From Pyronema omphalodes (Eukaryota > Ascomycota > Pezizomycetes > Pezizales > Pyronemataceae), in the NCBI GenBank assembly GCA_024516155.1, contig JAJJXM010000024.1:1-64000 (forward strand): a DNA stretch of 64,000 nucleotides, read 5' to 3'. Shown here one piece after another: positions 45,001 through 57,746 of the stretch. The notes under the pieces were generated by a model that saw only the letters and a list, made by a program, of their open reading frames with translations, did not search any database and had not been told where the DNA came from. Both the position numbers and the translations under genes were made by a program. Numbering within the stretch: position 1 is the first letter of the stretch; each line of letters begins with the position of its first letter.

Positions 45001-45169
45001 GGCTACTGTAGCTTCCCCACAATGCTTATTTCGACACATACGCTACTACCGGATGTGCCGAAACTACAAGGGTGAGGTTAGCTGTCAAACTTTATAAGCT
45101 CCTTGAGCTCCTGAAGCTGTTGGATTTTCCGGACCTACTGATAGTTCGATCTCAGCAACTTGCGGAAAG
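42026..45169. other. Long intergenic region upstream of MFS paralogue 2
   Basis: No gene supported. The largest ORF (43036-43383, minus, 115 codons) has no domain and overlaps others. The segment 44560-45160 resembles the upstream region of the first MFS gene in scattered blocks (for example GATCTGTG followed by AACG), as expected for a duplicated gene with its promoter. Confidence 0.5.
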
Positions 45170-46853
45170 ATGGAGAAAGCAGATGTTACAACAACCCTGG
45201 AGGATGGAAGCACCAAGGAAAAGGCTCAGCATGTTGAGATTGCCCTGCCGGAATCTTTGAGGCATCTCAGTCCGGAGGAACGTGCACGATTGGAGAAGGC
45301 GTTAATTAGGAAGATTGATTTGAGGATTATGCCGATGCTGGTTTTGATGTATATTCTGAACTACTTGGACAGAAACAACATTGCCGCTGGTAAGTTCTGA
45401 AGTGAAGGGGTTAATAATAGTTATGGGGGATTTTTGCTGATTAATGGTTAGCTCGTTTGTCGGGTCTTGAACATGATTTGCATTTGTCTAGTACGGAATA
45501 TCAGCTGTGTGTTTCGATTTTGTTTGTGGGATATATTACGATGCAGGGTTTGTTTTTACCTATCTCCGGTATCTTTTGTCTTCCTAAGCTCACGTTGGAT
45601 TTTTAGTTCCATCGAACATGTTCCTTGACAAGATTGGTAAACCATCATGGTACCTACCATCAGCTATGATTATCTGGGGTTTGATTTCCGGTGCTACTGG
45701 TGCTGTGAAGGGATTTGGAGGATTGATTGCATGCCGGTAAGTGATCTCTAATATCACTTTCCATAATGCCCCTGCTTATTTATTTGTTAGATTCGTACTC
45801 GGTATAGTCGAAGCGGCCTACTTTCCCGGAAGTTTATTCCTCGTTTCGTCATGGTACACACGTAAGGAAATTGCCTTCCGAACTGCAATCCTCTACTCTG
45901 GTTCCTTGATCTCCGGTGCATTCTCGGGTCTTATTACCGCTGGAATTACCAATGGAATGGATGGATTAAGAGGACTACTTGCCTGGTATGCACCATTCAT
46001 AATTATAGTGACTGTTCATGTCTAATTCATTTTCTACAGGCGTTGGTTATTCATCGTCGAAGGGGCCATCACCGTAGCCGTCGCCATCACCGCCTACTGG
46101 ATCCTGCCCGATTTCCCGCAAAGCACCCCGGGACTAACCGAGCAAGAGCGTGACCTCGCAGTCTGGCGTATGGAACAAGACGTCGGTGAGCGTGACTGGG
46201 AAGGTGGAGAAAACGAAGACACCTTCTACGGCCTGAAACTCGCCTTGACCGACGGAAAAGTCTATGCCCTAATGGCAATCCTATTCGGCGAACTTTCCTC
46301 CGCCTCATTTACCAATTTCTTCCCCACCGTTGTAGCAACCCTTGGTTACAACCGTATCATTTCCCTACTTCTTACCACTCCTCCATTTGTCATCGCCGTT
46401 TTCACTACCTTCTTAAACTCCTATCATGCTGATAGAACCGGAGAACGGTATTTCCACATCACCATTCCTCTCTGGGTATCAATTGTAGCATTTATCCTTG
46501 CCGCCACAACGACTGCAACAGCTCCTAGGTATTTAGCTATGATGTTGATGGTTCCATCGGTATACTCCGGGTATGTTGTATCCTTAGCATGGATTACCAA
46601 TACGCTTCCCAGACCGCCAGCTAAGCGTGCGGCCGCGATTGCGGCGATTAATGCGGTTTCTCATGGGGCGCTCATTTACACTCCATTTGCGTATCCATTG
46701 TCGGCAGGCCCGACTTATGTTGGTGCTATGGCTATGAATTGTGGAACGGCGGCGTTGTCGATTGTTGCGGCGACGGGACTGAGGTGGCATTTGGCGAGGG
46801 AGAATAAGAGGATGGATAGAGAGGGTGTAGAAGGGTTTAGATATTTGTTATAG
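45170..46853 (+). CDS. MFS transporter, Dal5-like anion:cation symporter family, paralogue 2
   Basis: Exons 45170-45389, 45452-45547, 45607-45736, 45791-45985 and 46040-46853 give 484 residues, exactly the length of paralogue 1. The start MEKADVTTTLED is the first ATG. TM1 carries LNYLDRNNIAA; PSNMFLDKIGKPSWYLPSAM, GIVEAAYFPG, SSWYTRKE and LLAWRWLFIVEG follow. The C-terminal half has NFFPTVVATLGYNRIISLLL and ends EGVEGFRYLL. It shares introns 1, 3, 4 and 5 of paralogue 1 but lacks introns 2 and 6. Both genes are on the plus strand about 5 kb apart, so they arose by local duplication. The frame is intact, so it is probably functional; the substrate is unknown. Confidence 0.92.
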
Positions 46854-47787
46854 GTGTAGGAAGTTGGGGATATTGCTGTAACAAATGGCAGGTCTAGAGG
46901 ACTGTTGTATGTATGTGTATATGAATGATGATAAGATTATGAACTTAACTCAAACGCAATGATTATATCTTCAACCCCACTGCTATCAGATGTGATTAAC
47001 TAGAAGTAACTCTACACCTAGAAGTAACTCTACACTTCCCCAACACCCTTTATCTCTTCATTTTACAGCTCCATTATTCTTAATTCCGGTCTATTCCATT
47101 TCGCGTCATCGATTCCAGTTTCCACACCTCTTCCTCATCTCCGGATATATCAATACCATCATATTAACCCCTAGTATCACTGTCCTAAACTTCATAGTTA
47201 CCCAACACAAACATTCCTGAGCATACAGGCCCCATAACCAAAACCTGAAGACACGATGTAGTCATCAAACCGAGTGATACTCTATGAAAACAGAAACAAA
47301 GACAAAAACACACACCACTCCATCGGCAAGTTCGCCATAGTACATACCTATACCCAGTCTCTGCACTCTCTTGCCTGGTATCTCTATCTATCCATCTATC
47401 TATCTATCCATCTGTCTATCTATCCATCTGTTTATCTATCCATCTGTTTATCTATCCATCTATCTATCTATCTGGAGCCCTCCGGCATCGTCGTCGAAAA
47501 GCAGATAGAATAACTATCCACATTTCTGTTCCTGTTTCTTTCTAGACAGCATAAATGATACTTCCCATAGTTCCCGTAGTTACTGTAGTTCCAGCACCAG
47601 ACGATTTTCCAGGCGACGACGTGCCATGGAAGATAAATCCTGTTCTAATTCCCAGGAAGTTGATACATAGTGCTTCCTCCTCTCCCCAAAATAAATGCAA
47701 AAACAAAGACATCCATAATTCCATAAACTTTTGCTAAGGGAAGTCAATATGTGCGGAAAAATAAAAATAAAAAATTTAAAAAGTGAA
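46854..47787. other. Intergenic with TATC microsatellite
   Basis: Downstream of the second MFS gene. Contains the TATC/CCATC repeat listed separately and ends at the tRNA. No gene supported. Confidence 0.5.
47381..47475. repeat. (TATC)n microsatellite with CCATC/TGTT variants
   Basis: About 95 bp of TCTATCTATCCATC units, interrupted. Confidence 0.9.
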
Positions 47788-47858
47788 GCTCCGACGCGGA
47801 TTTGAACCGCGGATCTCGACATTACTAGTGTCGCGCTTTACCCCTAAGCCACCGGAGC
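47788..47858 (-). tRNA. tRNA-Thr (anticodon AGT)
   Basis: The 71-nt minus-strand sequence folds as a cloverleaf. The acceptor is GCTCCGG with TCGGAGC (one G-T pair). The D arm is GCTT/AAGC, the anticodon stem CGACA/TGTCG with loop CTAGTAA, and the T arm CGCGG-TTCAAAT-CCGCG. The anticodon AGT (read as IGU) decodes Thr ACU/ACC. No intron and no encoded CCA, as in eukaryotes. A run of T on the transcribed strand follows (the AAAATTTAAAAA region before 47788), suitable for Pol III termination. Confidence 0.95.
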
Positions 47859-50800
47859 TTGCTATGATGAGCATTGTAACCTAGTAAATATAATAATATT
47901 AACATTTTCCACGACCGCGAGATGCGACATCAACAATCATTCATCATCATCATGCGCCTTCCGCTAGGTTGTCCTAACCATTATAAACTCGTAATATCTT
48001 CCCCCAAGTTTCCCTTCCTCCCTTTCTCTCTCCAGTCTCGCCATCGGCGACCCGATAATATGTACATATACGTACCCAATTCTTCATCCCGATCTCCCGA
48101 AACCTTTAATCTCGATCGTCCCATCATGGTTCTTCACCATCTCCATACACCAGCAGACAATACATCAGCAGATAATATATCAGAGTATACTTGTCAAAAG
48201 GCGGAAGCAACGCGCAAGAGGAGAAGAGAGAAAAGAAGTAGAAGGTGGAGATGTAGTTTGTGTATTGAGTGAAGTGTTTGAGTCTCAACGAGAGCAGCAA
48301 ACTATATACCACATGAGTCTTCCACATCCACTGGGTGCCGTGCCATAGGCGCACTTTAGCAATACTTACCCCGTAGACCAGCAATGCTAGCAACTCCAGT
48401 AGAGTTGGAAAGGGGTTTATATAAGCTGTTATGCTTCACTATAGATTTGAGAAGTTGGGATTACGAATAATGGACTGGTACGGGTTGATGCGTTGATGGG
48501 GCTCAGGATTGAATGGCCGCGATGATATATGGCCGGGAAAATTATGATGAGTTTAAAAGGTTGATGAAAAGGGGTATATATATCAGTGAATACGATCATG
48601 AGTATAGAAGCGGCGAGTGTCATGTTTGGGGAGGGAGGGGGGGGGGGGGGGGGGGGGGGGGTGAAGTGCTGATGGGTGGAGTATGTAAGGGTTGGACAAG
48701 TGAAAGTTAAAAGTCCAGGAATCAGTAATCGAAGAAGAATTACAACATGGATTACAACTTACGGGATGAAATTTATGATTTTATAGTCAAGTCGCAGAAT
48801 CTATGTTTATCTTGTTGGGAGGTGGGAGGGGTGGGGAATACTTTTTTCATTCCTGTCCTCAGATCTTTAATCGCATTACGTTCCTGGTCAACTTTTGGTC
48901 TCGACGCGACCTACATGAGATAATGTTGTTTTATTATAACATACAGATAAACCAGAACTCCTCACGGTATATCCAAGACTGCGGTATCAACTAGACCGCA
49001 TGTCATGGATATTTTCAGTTCGCAGTTGAGAGAGACCTTAGCAATTCTGTGTAGTCCGATTCATTCCGCCAGACCAAAAGACTGGGCGGGATGTTGCAGT
49101 TTGAGCCTATAGAGCCGTGTTCTCTTTGTGACTGTTGATGGAGGTGGATGTTGCCTTAGCGCATATCCCCTCGTTATATGTTCTTTCTGTTACTATGGAC
49201 TCTTCGTTCTTTATCCGAATTACTCAGACCGTTATCCATCTCCATCTTTTTCTGCTTTCGTGCAAAGTCCTTCTTACGTGATCAGAGCTCTTGCCCTCCA
49301 ACACGGGACAGTATGCGACGGTAGGACTGCAGGTTTTCTTCTTAAGCTTCGGGGTGCGGGTGATATTTGTGAAAAGAGGTGGAGTTTGAGAATATGGATA
49401 AACAGTTAATTGATCATACATACAGACAAGACCTGTAATACGACAAGCAACATGATTAGCACAAGTATCATCTTTAAACAGTATATATATTATTTTTTTC
49501 ACGATTACTGAGGGGCCCTTAGCCCGGAAAGGCTGACATTTTCCGTACTGGGGGCTAAGGACTGCGGTCGATGCCAGTCGCCCACGAGTGATATGGCGGG
49601 ATTGGTGTCATGATGGTCCACTACCGTCACCCGGGGGAGGTTCAGTCTACATAATTCTAGGATTACCAAATTTCAAACCCAGAGAGAAATACTGGCAAGT
49701 AAGCAGTGAAATTTGGATTCAGACTCCAAGGTCACCGTACAAATTGATGAGGTAACTAAATCAATCACCATTTACAATCCACAAGTCACCGAACGCCACA
49801 ACCAGAAAATGGAACTAAAACCTAAAAAAGATTCCACAACCTAACCTAATAAACCATTCCTCCCAATGCTCTCAAGAATCAGAACACCCTCGCATATACA
49901 TAATAATGATCACAACCCCCTTAACATCTTAGTAATCACCTCATTAATCCGAGTGACGTTCTATGACCGCAACATATTATTTTCCCCGGTAATTATCACC
50001 GCCTTCTCCACTTCCATCTCATTTTCTTTTTAACTTTTACCCGAAATACCCGCAATACCCGCACCGCAACTAGTATGGCTTTTAAACTCCACACTCGTTG
50101 GAATTTTTTTTTATATATACCCGGCGCCCGCAGTGGATCCCCACCCGTCACCAATCGCCGCCCCACATCCCGTTTCATCCGATCTTAATTTCCGGTACAT
50201 ATACATACAAACTCCCCGGTTACCGGTAGAGAAATTCTGGGATTAGTTATCCTGGTTCCGGAAACTAATGATTGCATCAGAATTTTTTTTATTTTTCTTT
50301 ACATTTATGTATTCCAGCTGTGAAAAAAAAAAACCCCCCACGTGGCGGAAATGTGGAATTGGAAAGATACTACAAGTACTAAGTTGTAACTAGCTATGGT
50401 AGGTACTGAAAAGAATATAGAAAGTAAGCTGGAATTGGAAATTGGAAATTGGAAATTAAATGACCTGCTAGATGGGGTAATTATCCTAAGCCTTTTTTTT
50501 CTTTTTCCTGTTTTCTGCTTTCTGCTTCCGAATCAAGGGACATAATATTCCTGATACCAGGGTATTATTTCTAGAAAACAGTATGTAGGTAAGTAGAGGG
50601 AACAAAGGTATGTATGTATACATAATAAAATTGAAACGACGGGTATCACAGGGAAGGTGGTGGGGGGGGAGGGGGGGTTAGTTCTTGGAATTAACTTTCA
50701 AGCGTTGACGTTAACCAGTGAGGTATATTCTATTCCAAGTCCGAGAGCAGTGTTCCTTACAGTATAGTATAGTCAAGTCTTTCAATTCAAGAGATAGGGA

Positions 50801-51625
50801 CAAATAACCATATCATGCACTCCAGTCTCCAGTCTACAAAATCTTTTTGATGTAGGATGTATCATGTCAGTGGTTACTATAGGAAGATCACAGAGTCTTT
50901 CTATTCAAGTAAACTTATTTCCATCATACATGACGACACGAAACTTAATTCTCACCAGCATCAGTCGATTAGATATAAATTATATAATTAAAGCTACGAA
51001 ATAATGCTTTTTTTGTATTTATTTATTTATTTCTTGTCGACGAAATTTCGTACGCAGGATATCCCAACCTTTTCCCTGATATGAAATGCATATCATTCAG
51101 ATATCATAGCAGTTGTATATATATAACATCAATAAGTTCTACAGCCTAGACTGAACAATGTAACCAGTAACCAGCTGAAGTATGGCCAAGATAAATTCGG
51201 TCCTTCACTGATCGAGAGTCGAGCACAGACTGAAATATGAATATGTATACATACAAAAGTTCAAACCAACCTACCAACCTAGCAACCTAGCAACCTACCA
51301 TCCTACCATGCTACCATGCTACCTACCATCCGCCCAGACCCCAAAAACCGCTCAAGACAAACAACAACCAACACAGACTTCACTTCACCTCACTTCACTT
51401 CACTCCACATCAGAAGATTACATAATCCGGAAAACCCCCCATCTATCCACCTACCTACCTATATATCTTCCACCATATATTCCACCATATCGCTGCTAGC
51501 TAGCTGTAGCAGCTAATCTTCCGGTGTACAGTGTACTTGGGTCTTGACTCTGTGCATTGTGTAATACCCTGGTCCCTGGTCCCTGGTGTAGATAAAATAA
51601 AATAATCCTATGTATGAGAAATGAC
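47859..51625. other. Intergenic, low-complexity, no gene supported
   Basis: Contains a G25 run (48637-48661), a G-rich run near 50665, ATGTATGT and CCTACC repeats and several short ORFs without support. Nothing with splice structure or domain. Confidence 0.5.
48637..48661. repeat. Poly-G run, 25 bp
   Basis: Uninterrupted G run preceded by GGGGAGGGA. One of several long G or C runs in the window (26807, 36153, 40124, 58037). Confidence 0.95.
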
Positions 51626-51678
51626 GGATTAGGATTAGGATTAGGATTAGGATTAGGATTAGGATTAGGATTAGGATT
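51626..51678. repeat. (GGATTA)n hexamer array
   Basis: Nearly nine exact GGATTA units. It resembles the telomeric hexamer TTAGGG in form but differs in sequence (TTAGGA). Confidence 0.95.
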
Positions 51679-51699
51679 CAAAAAGCTTGAGCTTTGAGC

Positions 51700-51836
51700 T
51701 TTGAGCTATGTAAAAGCTATGTAAAAGCTATGTAAAAGCTCAGACCAGACCAGACCAGATCAGACCAGATCAGACCAGATCAGACCAGATCAGCTCAACT
51801 CAGACCAGACCAGACCAAATCAAACCAAACCAAACC
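51700..51836. repeat. Short tandem repeats before hAT-type copy C
   Basis: Three TATGTAAAAGC units followed by about nine CAGACCAGAT-like units and AAACC repeats. The hAT-type copy C inserted at the end of this tract. Confidence 0.85.
51829..51836. repeat. Left 8-bp target duplication of hAT-type copy C
   Basis: ACCAAACC, repeated at 52941-52948. Confidence 0.9.
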
Positions 51837-52940
51837 CAGACCTCCCAACCGTATAGCCAGTTTACCGGGTAAAATCGTAAACCAGGTAAACTGAACTGAT
51901 AATTCGCAGTTAGTTGGTGCAGTTTTTGTATCCCGGTTACGCAGTTGGTTCAGTTTTGAGGGTTCCATAGAACCAGGTAACTACAGTGCACTGATTGAAC
52001 TGATTGAACTGACTTGGTAAACAGTTTACTGGTTGTCAGATACAAACCAGTTTAACCACCCCGTTGACTACTGCGCAGAAGAATAAACAGCCAAACCCAG
52101 GCATGGAGGATCATAGACAGCCAAACCGGTGCAAATATTGTACCGAAACCTCGTTTGAACGCACCTCTGCTGGCCTGGATCCTCCTATATATCTCGCCTA
52201 GACTATTTTCTCTTGACCTACAGAACTCAACCATACCTTACACTGCCATTTCTCTCCAACCACCTACAATGAGTTCCGTTACCAGCGGCCTCTCCTCTAT
52301 ACCACCTGGCTTCAATACCCCGTTAGAACCCCGACAAGGCTCTGAAGATACGGCAACAGGTAGCCTCACGCAGCCGGACGAGTATGTTAATTATTGTGCG
52401 CTGAGACTGGAGGCAGCACTTGGGGATGGTCCTTCTGCCATTGAGTGGTGATGTGAGCCGCGGCAGCGGGCCAGGTTCCCCAAACTTTGCAAAACGGCTG
52501 TTGAAGTACTGCTGTCTATTTCCGCAATGAGCGCCGAGCCCAAGCGGCTGTTTTCCGAATGCAAGAACATCATTATATCGTGCTGCCATTCAATGCAGGC
52601 AGATACTCTGGAAGCCATTGAGGGGCTCAAGAGCTTCAATTATAGGCGTCAGTTGTGATTTCTGGCGACCCAATTAGGATAGAATTTTGTTATGTATGCA
52701 TTGAATAAAATTTTTGCCCCTTCATAAACCAGTTCCCCTGGACAAACCAGTTTTCGCAGTTTTAAACAGTTCACCTGGTTTGCCAAGCCTTGCATTCAGT
52801 TAGCTGGTTTTCGCAGTTTAACCAGTTTATATTACTGACAGTAAACTGAACTGGGTGGCCGTACAGTTCTCATATTCCAACAGTCCGTACAGTCCGTTTT
52901 GGCCGTCATTTTAAACTGGTTTGTACGACTGGGAGGTCTG
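51837..52940 (+). mobile_element. hAT-type non-autonomous element, copy C (complete, 1104 bp)
   Basis: Same termini (CAGACCTCCC... and ...GGGAGGTCTG), same orientation and about the same length as copy B, with an exact 8-bp duplication. It is more diverged than copies A and B are from each other, especially between 52440 and 52720. Confidence 0.95.
52269..52760 (+). pseudogene. Broken hAT dimerisation-domain ORF in copy C
   Basis: The start context is conserved. The second Trp of the IEWW motif is TGA (52449-52451), which truncates the product to 60 residues. Downstream, a second TGA (TTGTGATTTC near 52657) and indels follow. Unlike copies A and B it keeps the usual Ser in the motif (LFSECKNII), so it reflects an older or different source. 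Confidence 0.8.
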
Positions 52941-52948
52941 ACCAAACC
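52941..52948. repeat. Right 8-bp target duplication of hAT-type copy C
   Basis: ACCAAACC, identical to 51829-51836. Confidence 0.9.
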
Positions 52949-55900
52949 AAACCAAGAAACTGTTCTTTTTTCACTACTATCTATCATCCAGTCCGTGCGG
53001 TCTATATGACATATCCAGGTTAACGAAACCTAGACTCTAGAGTGTCGGAGGATATTGTATATATATATAAATACTCGATATTCTTTTTTTGGTCAGCGCT
53101 TTGGGTGTTTTTTTGTTTGTCTGGTTTGTAATGCTTGTGCTGTGTGGATATGGTGGTGGAATCTGGTGATGTGATGTGATGTGATGTGATGTCTGATGAT
53201 GTTGGCGGGTTCTGGGTACTGGGTTCTGGGTTGTAGGTTATCTGTTATATGCTATAGGATAGTGTACAGTGGACGGTAGACGGTATGCGGTGGATAGAAG
53301 ATACTGATATGGTATCATATGATATGATTTGGTATGGCCGGTCAAAGCGGTGATAGTGATATAGGGATAGGGATAGGTACCAGCAACGACTACAGCAGCA
53401 ACGACCACAACAACGACTACAGCAACGGCCGCGGTGTCAAGTTATCCAGAATCTCTATCCGTATATGCCATACGAATAAATTTCGAGGTCTCAGCGGGAG
53501 ATCTTAGAGTACATAACAATACGTCTATAGCGATGGTAGTATGAGCATATAGGGCTGAGACCTGGATTGGGGTTGGTATGGAGGTACAGTCGTAGCTTTG
53601 GGCGTCACGTCAGTGCGCTTGCACGTGGTAGTGGTATGGGAGGATGTTAGGGAGGGGTGGATATGGACTTGGGATACGGTGTGTGTTGTGGTATGTTGTG
53701 GTATGTTGTGGGTTGGATATAGGGTGATGAATATAGGATGTATGGTTGTATGGTTGTATGGTTATTCGTAGGGTGGGTTTGGCTATCGATTCAAAGCTTT
53801 GGGAGATATGATGATGATGGATGATTACGTTACTTGGAGCTCAGAGCTTGAAGTGGAAGGGGGGTTTTTTGTCAGGACTTGGCAAAGTCTTCCCTGATTT
53901 CTGTTTTTTTTTTTAAAGAAAGAATGTCCTTGGAGGATGAATTCCTTTCCGTAAATTTCTAAAACTTCAAAGCTGCAGTAACATCAATAAACCTACCACT
54001 ATTTCGAAAGAAAAAAAAAAAAAAAAAAAAAAAAAAACATAAAACCCAGAGCCCATGACACCGGGACATAGGCACCATCCATGTCCTTAATCTCCATCCG
54101 TTTGTATTCCGTTTACATAGCCTATAGGTGCATCAGGCACCTGTTACCTGCTACCTGTGCAAAAAACTTCCCTTTCTCGAAAGAAGATACAAAAAATAAG
54201 CTTTGTGGCTTTGTGGCTTTGACAAGTATATAGTGAAACTCTGGAATGATATATATGGCGCATTCAATACAACACACATATTTCAATGCGTCCAAGCTTT
54301 TTTTTTTTGACGTGTCTATGTGTTATGTACTAATCGGAGCAAACTAAAATACAGACGTGTGGTCACCATATGTACAGCGGGCTTATGTACATACCACACA
54401 TACCACGGTCCCTTTTTTTTGGCCACGTTTTTTTGGTCTTTGGAAATGGAATGATGTGGTTGCTGTGGTTGTATGTATATGTATAAATGGGTATAGATAT
54501 GTATATGTATATGTAATCCAACTATAATTATAACCATCCATCCACATCCACACATCTCTTTATACACCATACATCCCCACAAATCCATCCCCACACCCGT
54601 CCACACACAACACACCATAACCAAACCCCCATCCCAATCCCAATCCCTCTCGGTATCCCTTCGGATACACACCACACCACACCATGCATTCATCGGAAAG
54701 AAGGAAGCTGCAAGGAAAGAAGGAAAGAAGGAAAGAAGGAAAATAAGACAAAGCATTCGGACCGGGTGGCTTCGGATATACTCCTGTTAATTTAGTACAC
54801 TATTTTGCGGAGGTTTATCATCCGCTGCCCTGGATGGTGCGGTGCGGTGCTTATAGCCGACCGAAACTATATGTTGCTTCCGTCTTGGCTTCCGATATTC
54901 TTAACTTTGGAGTGTTTGGCAGCTGGATTCATTTTGCGCCGTTGCGCTGGGCTTCGTTGCTTCGTTGCGCTGGGCTTCGTAGCGCCACATCGTGGTCATT
55001 GTCATGGTCATGGTCATAGTTACTCGGACTCGGGTACAGGGGACTCGGGACTCGGGAGTTTGGTACATATGGGGTGTACGGACTGATGTAGGGAGCATAA
55101 GCTAAAATTCCAGGGGGGGAGGGGGTGTGTGGAGGTGGAAGGAAGATGAAACCAAGTTGCATCGCGGTGCATCGCGACCGGCTCAAACGTTTACGAGCTA
55201 GCTATGGCGACAAAAACTGGGGTGTGGGTAGGTGGGCTGATTTTCATGGGGCCATCCATCCGTCGCACCATAGATTTTTGCTGGGGTTAGCTGGCGACGG
55301 CGTCGCGTGTTGGCGTTGCAGTGGGCTGGTTGGCTTGCTTGCTGGCGTGGCAGGGGTAGCTGGTTGGCTGCTGGATGGCTCGCTGGCTGGCTGTCTGGCT
55401 GGCTGGCTTGGTTGCCCGGTTGGTTGCGGTCGCGAGGTGACAGGGGTAGCTTTTTGAGTCATGTTGATCACTCGAGGAGGTGGCGCGCGAGTGATTGCTT
55501 GTGAATAGGGCTTTTTTTTTTCGTTTAAGGTTTCTTCTGTTGGAGGTTAGGATTGTTAGGGGTGGGTATGGGAGTTGGAGATAAGAGGCTGCTAGGGGGG
55601 TTGAAGGGGATTGTATGGAGGCATCGAATCCATCGTTGTTGGGTTGTTGATTTCATATGGTTTCGGAAATGAACCTGTGTCTCAGGCGAGCTTACATACT
55701 GAGTGTCAGGGGGAAGGGGCTGTTATGTACTTGTATGTACTTGTACTACCATACCTAGATCTTCCAGATTCAGATTCAGATTCAGATTCAGCCCTATGTG
55801 AGGTTATCGTATGGTATGGTGAGATTTACAGGGACTTTATTTTATCTACTAGGTATGGTGGGGTACATGGCGTTGCGTTGCCCTGCGTTGCGTTGCGTTA

Positions 55901-57666
55901 CAGAACTTATATAGGTGAAAGCTTGATTAATTATCCGTGATGCTTACTGTAGCTATCTTAGTATAACAATTATCCGAATATCCAGGGTGTTCACGGACAC
56001 ATGGATACGGAGCATCTAAACCTCCGCCGTGGCGTGGCTAAGCAGCAGCAGCAAGCTGGAGGAAAAAATGGAACTTGACTTAGGCTGTACCATATATAGC
56101 ACAAGAGCGATTTAACAAATAAATAAAAAAAGGAATATTAATAAATAAGGCTCGGGATCTGGGAATCTGAGACTTACATAACGTAATGTCAAGACAAGAG
56201 ATAGGTTATGAGATGAAGGCTTGTTTTTTTCTTAGTTTGAGAAGGAAAATTCTTACAGGCACTGCTGAAGAAGAACTTACGACTGTACATAGCTTGAAGG
56301 GACCCAAGGGACTTGATGGGACTTGATGAGACAAAGAAAGAAATATAATAGCTAAGCTAGCTAGCTACATAGCTCGGTATGTAACCAGGTTTTCACTCTT
56401 TGTTGCTCCTTTTACTCTAAGGGTTCTCGGTTCTTCCGAGCTTGGGCTTGGGCTTGGGGAAAAAAATAACTTTGTTACACATGACTCAATGGTAACGGAA
56501 GAAAAAGAAAGCTATAATAAAGGATGATCCTTGAAATTAAAAAGAAAAAAAAAAGGAAAAAAAACACACCGGCTATGTATGCACTTTCCTGGTGCCCGGG
56601 TCTTTACCAGCTCGCTTCCGAACTTGAAGCTTCCCCATACTTTTGCTTCAGCTGAATCTTTTCCACTGCCTATATATATCCCCTCTCTTTAGACTCCACT
56701 GTATTTATAAATCCCATATCTAATCCTACCTAGCTTAAGAATTGTTTTACTGATCCTATTTCATGGCTAATATAGATCCCATCCACCAGCAATCCAATAG
56801 CTTTAGAAATAGGCATAATATTTGCTTCTTCTTCGAGATCCATGGAACAGACCCGATATAGCTGTGAACTCCTGGCTTGTCTTGGCCTGACTTGACTTGT
56901 CTTGTCTTGACTTGGCTTAGTTAAATCTTGGCTTAGTTAAACCTTGGCAAGATAAGAAATAAAAAATACTTATACATAGACATAGACATATATACAGTCT
57001 CATAAGGACAACGATAATATTCTTTTTGTATCAAGTAAGATGTACAAAATACTTCCTATACGTCCACTTACCCACCCGCCTACCCATCTACCCGCATCCC
57101 CTCATTCCTCTCCTACATCCCCATAATTCAACCCCAGACAAAAATCAAAATAAAAAAAAAACATCTAATTGATAATGCATGTATAAAAAAACACCCTATG
57201 TAATCACTTAAATAACCTGATGCCGAATATTTGAACTTTCTAGCAGCATAAGCATGACTTACGGGAGGTATTAAGTTCTGCTTTCATCCCTGTTTATATA
57301 TATTGTATACTGTGTATTACATATCGATGTATGGTGTCTTTATATAGATAGGTACAGTGGATTAACTCTTCTTGATGATAGCCCCTTCTCTCCTCCCCCT
57401 TCTCCCTCTCTCTCCCGGCGGACGGTGAGGGGAGGGTTTGGTCTCTCCTGAAGTTGAACTTGTAAAAATTCAAATAGGAAAGTGTACAGAAAGCCCTTTT
57501 GATTTTACTTACCGGCAGTGTAGGATTTAGACGGGAATAATGGAAGAAAAAATCATGGAAATGGTATTAGAAGAAGGGAATTTCTTTTTTTGATAATAGG
57601 TTAGCGATAATGCATACTATACAGTATATCATGTCTATACAGTATAGTGTGTGTGTAGAAATAAAT

Positions 57667-57746
57667 ATACAGAGATACAGAGATACAGAGATACAGAGAT
57701 ACAGAGATACAGAGATACAGAGATACAGAGATACAGAGATACAGAG
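57667..57746. repeat. (ATACAGAG)10 minisatellite
   Basis: Ten perfect 8-bp units, followed by four CATCAACAAATCC-type 13-bp units to about 57805. Confidence 0.95.

Noticed and set aside
51626..51678. Interstitial telomere
   Set aside because: The unit is TTAGGA, not TTAGGG, and no other telomeric or subtelomeric sign is present.
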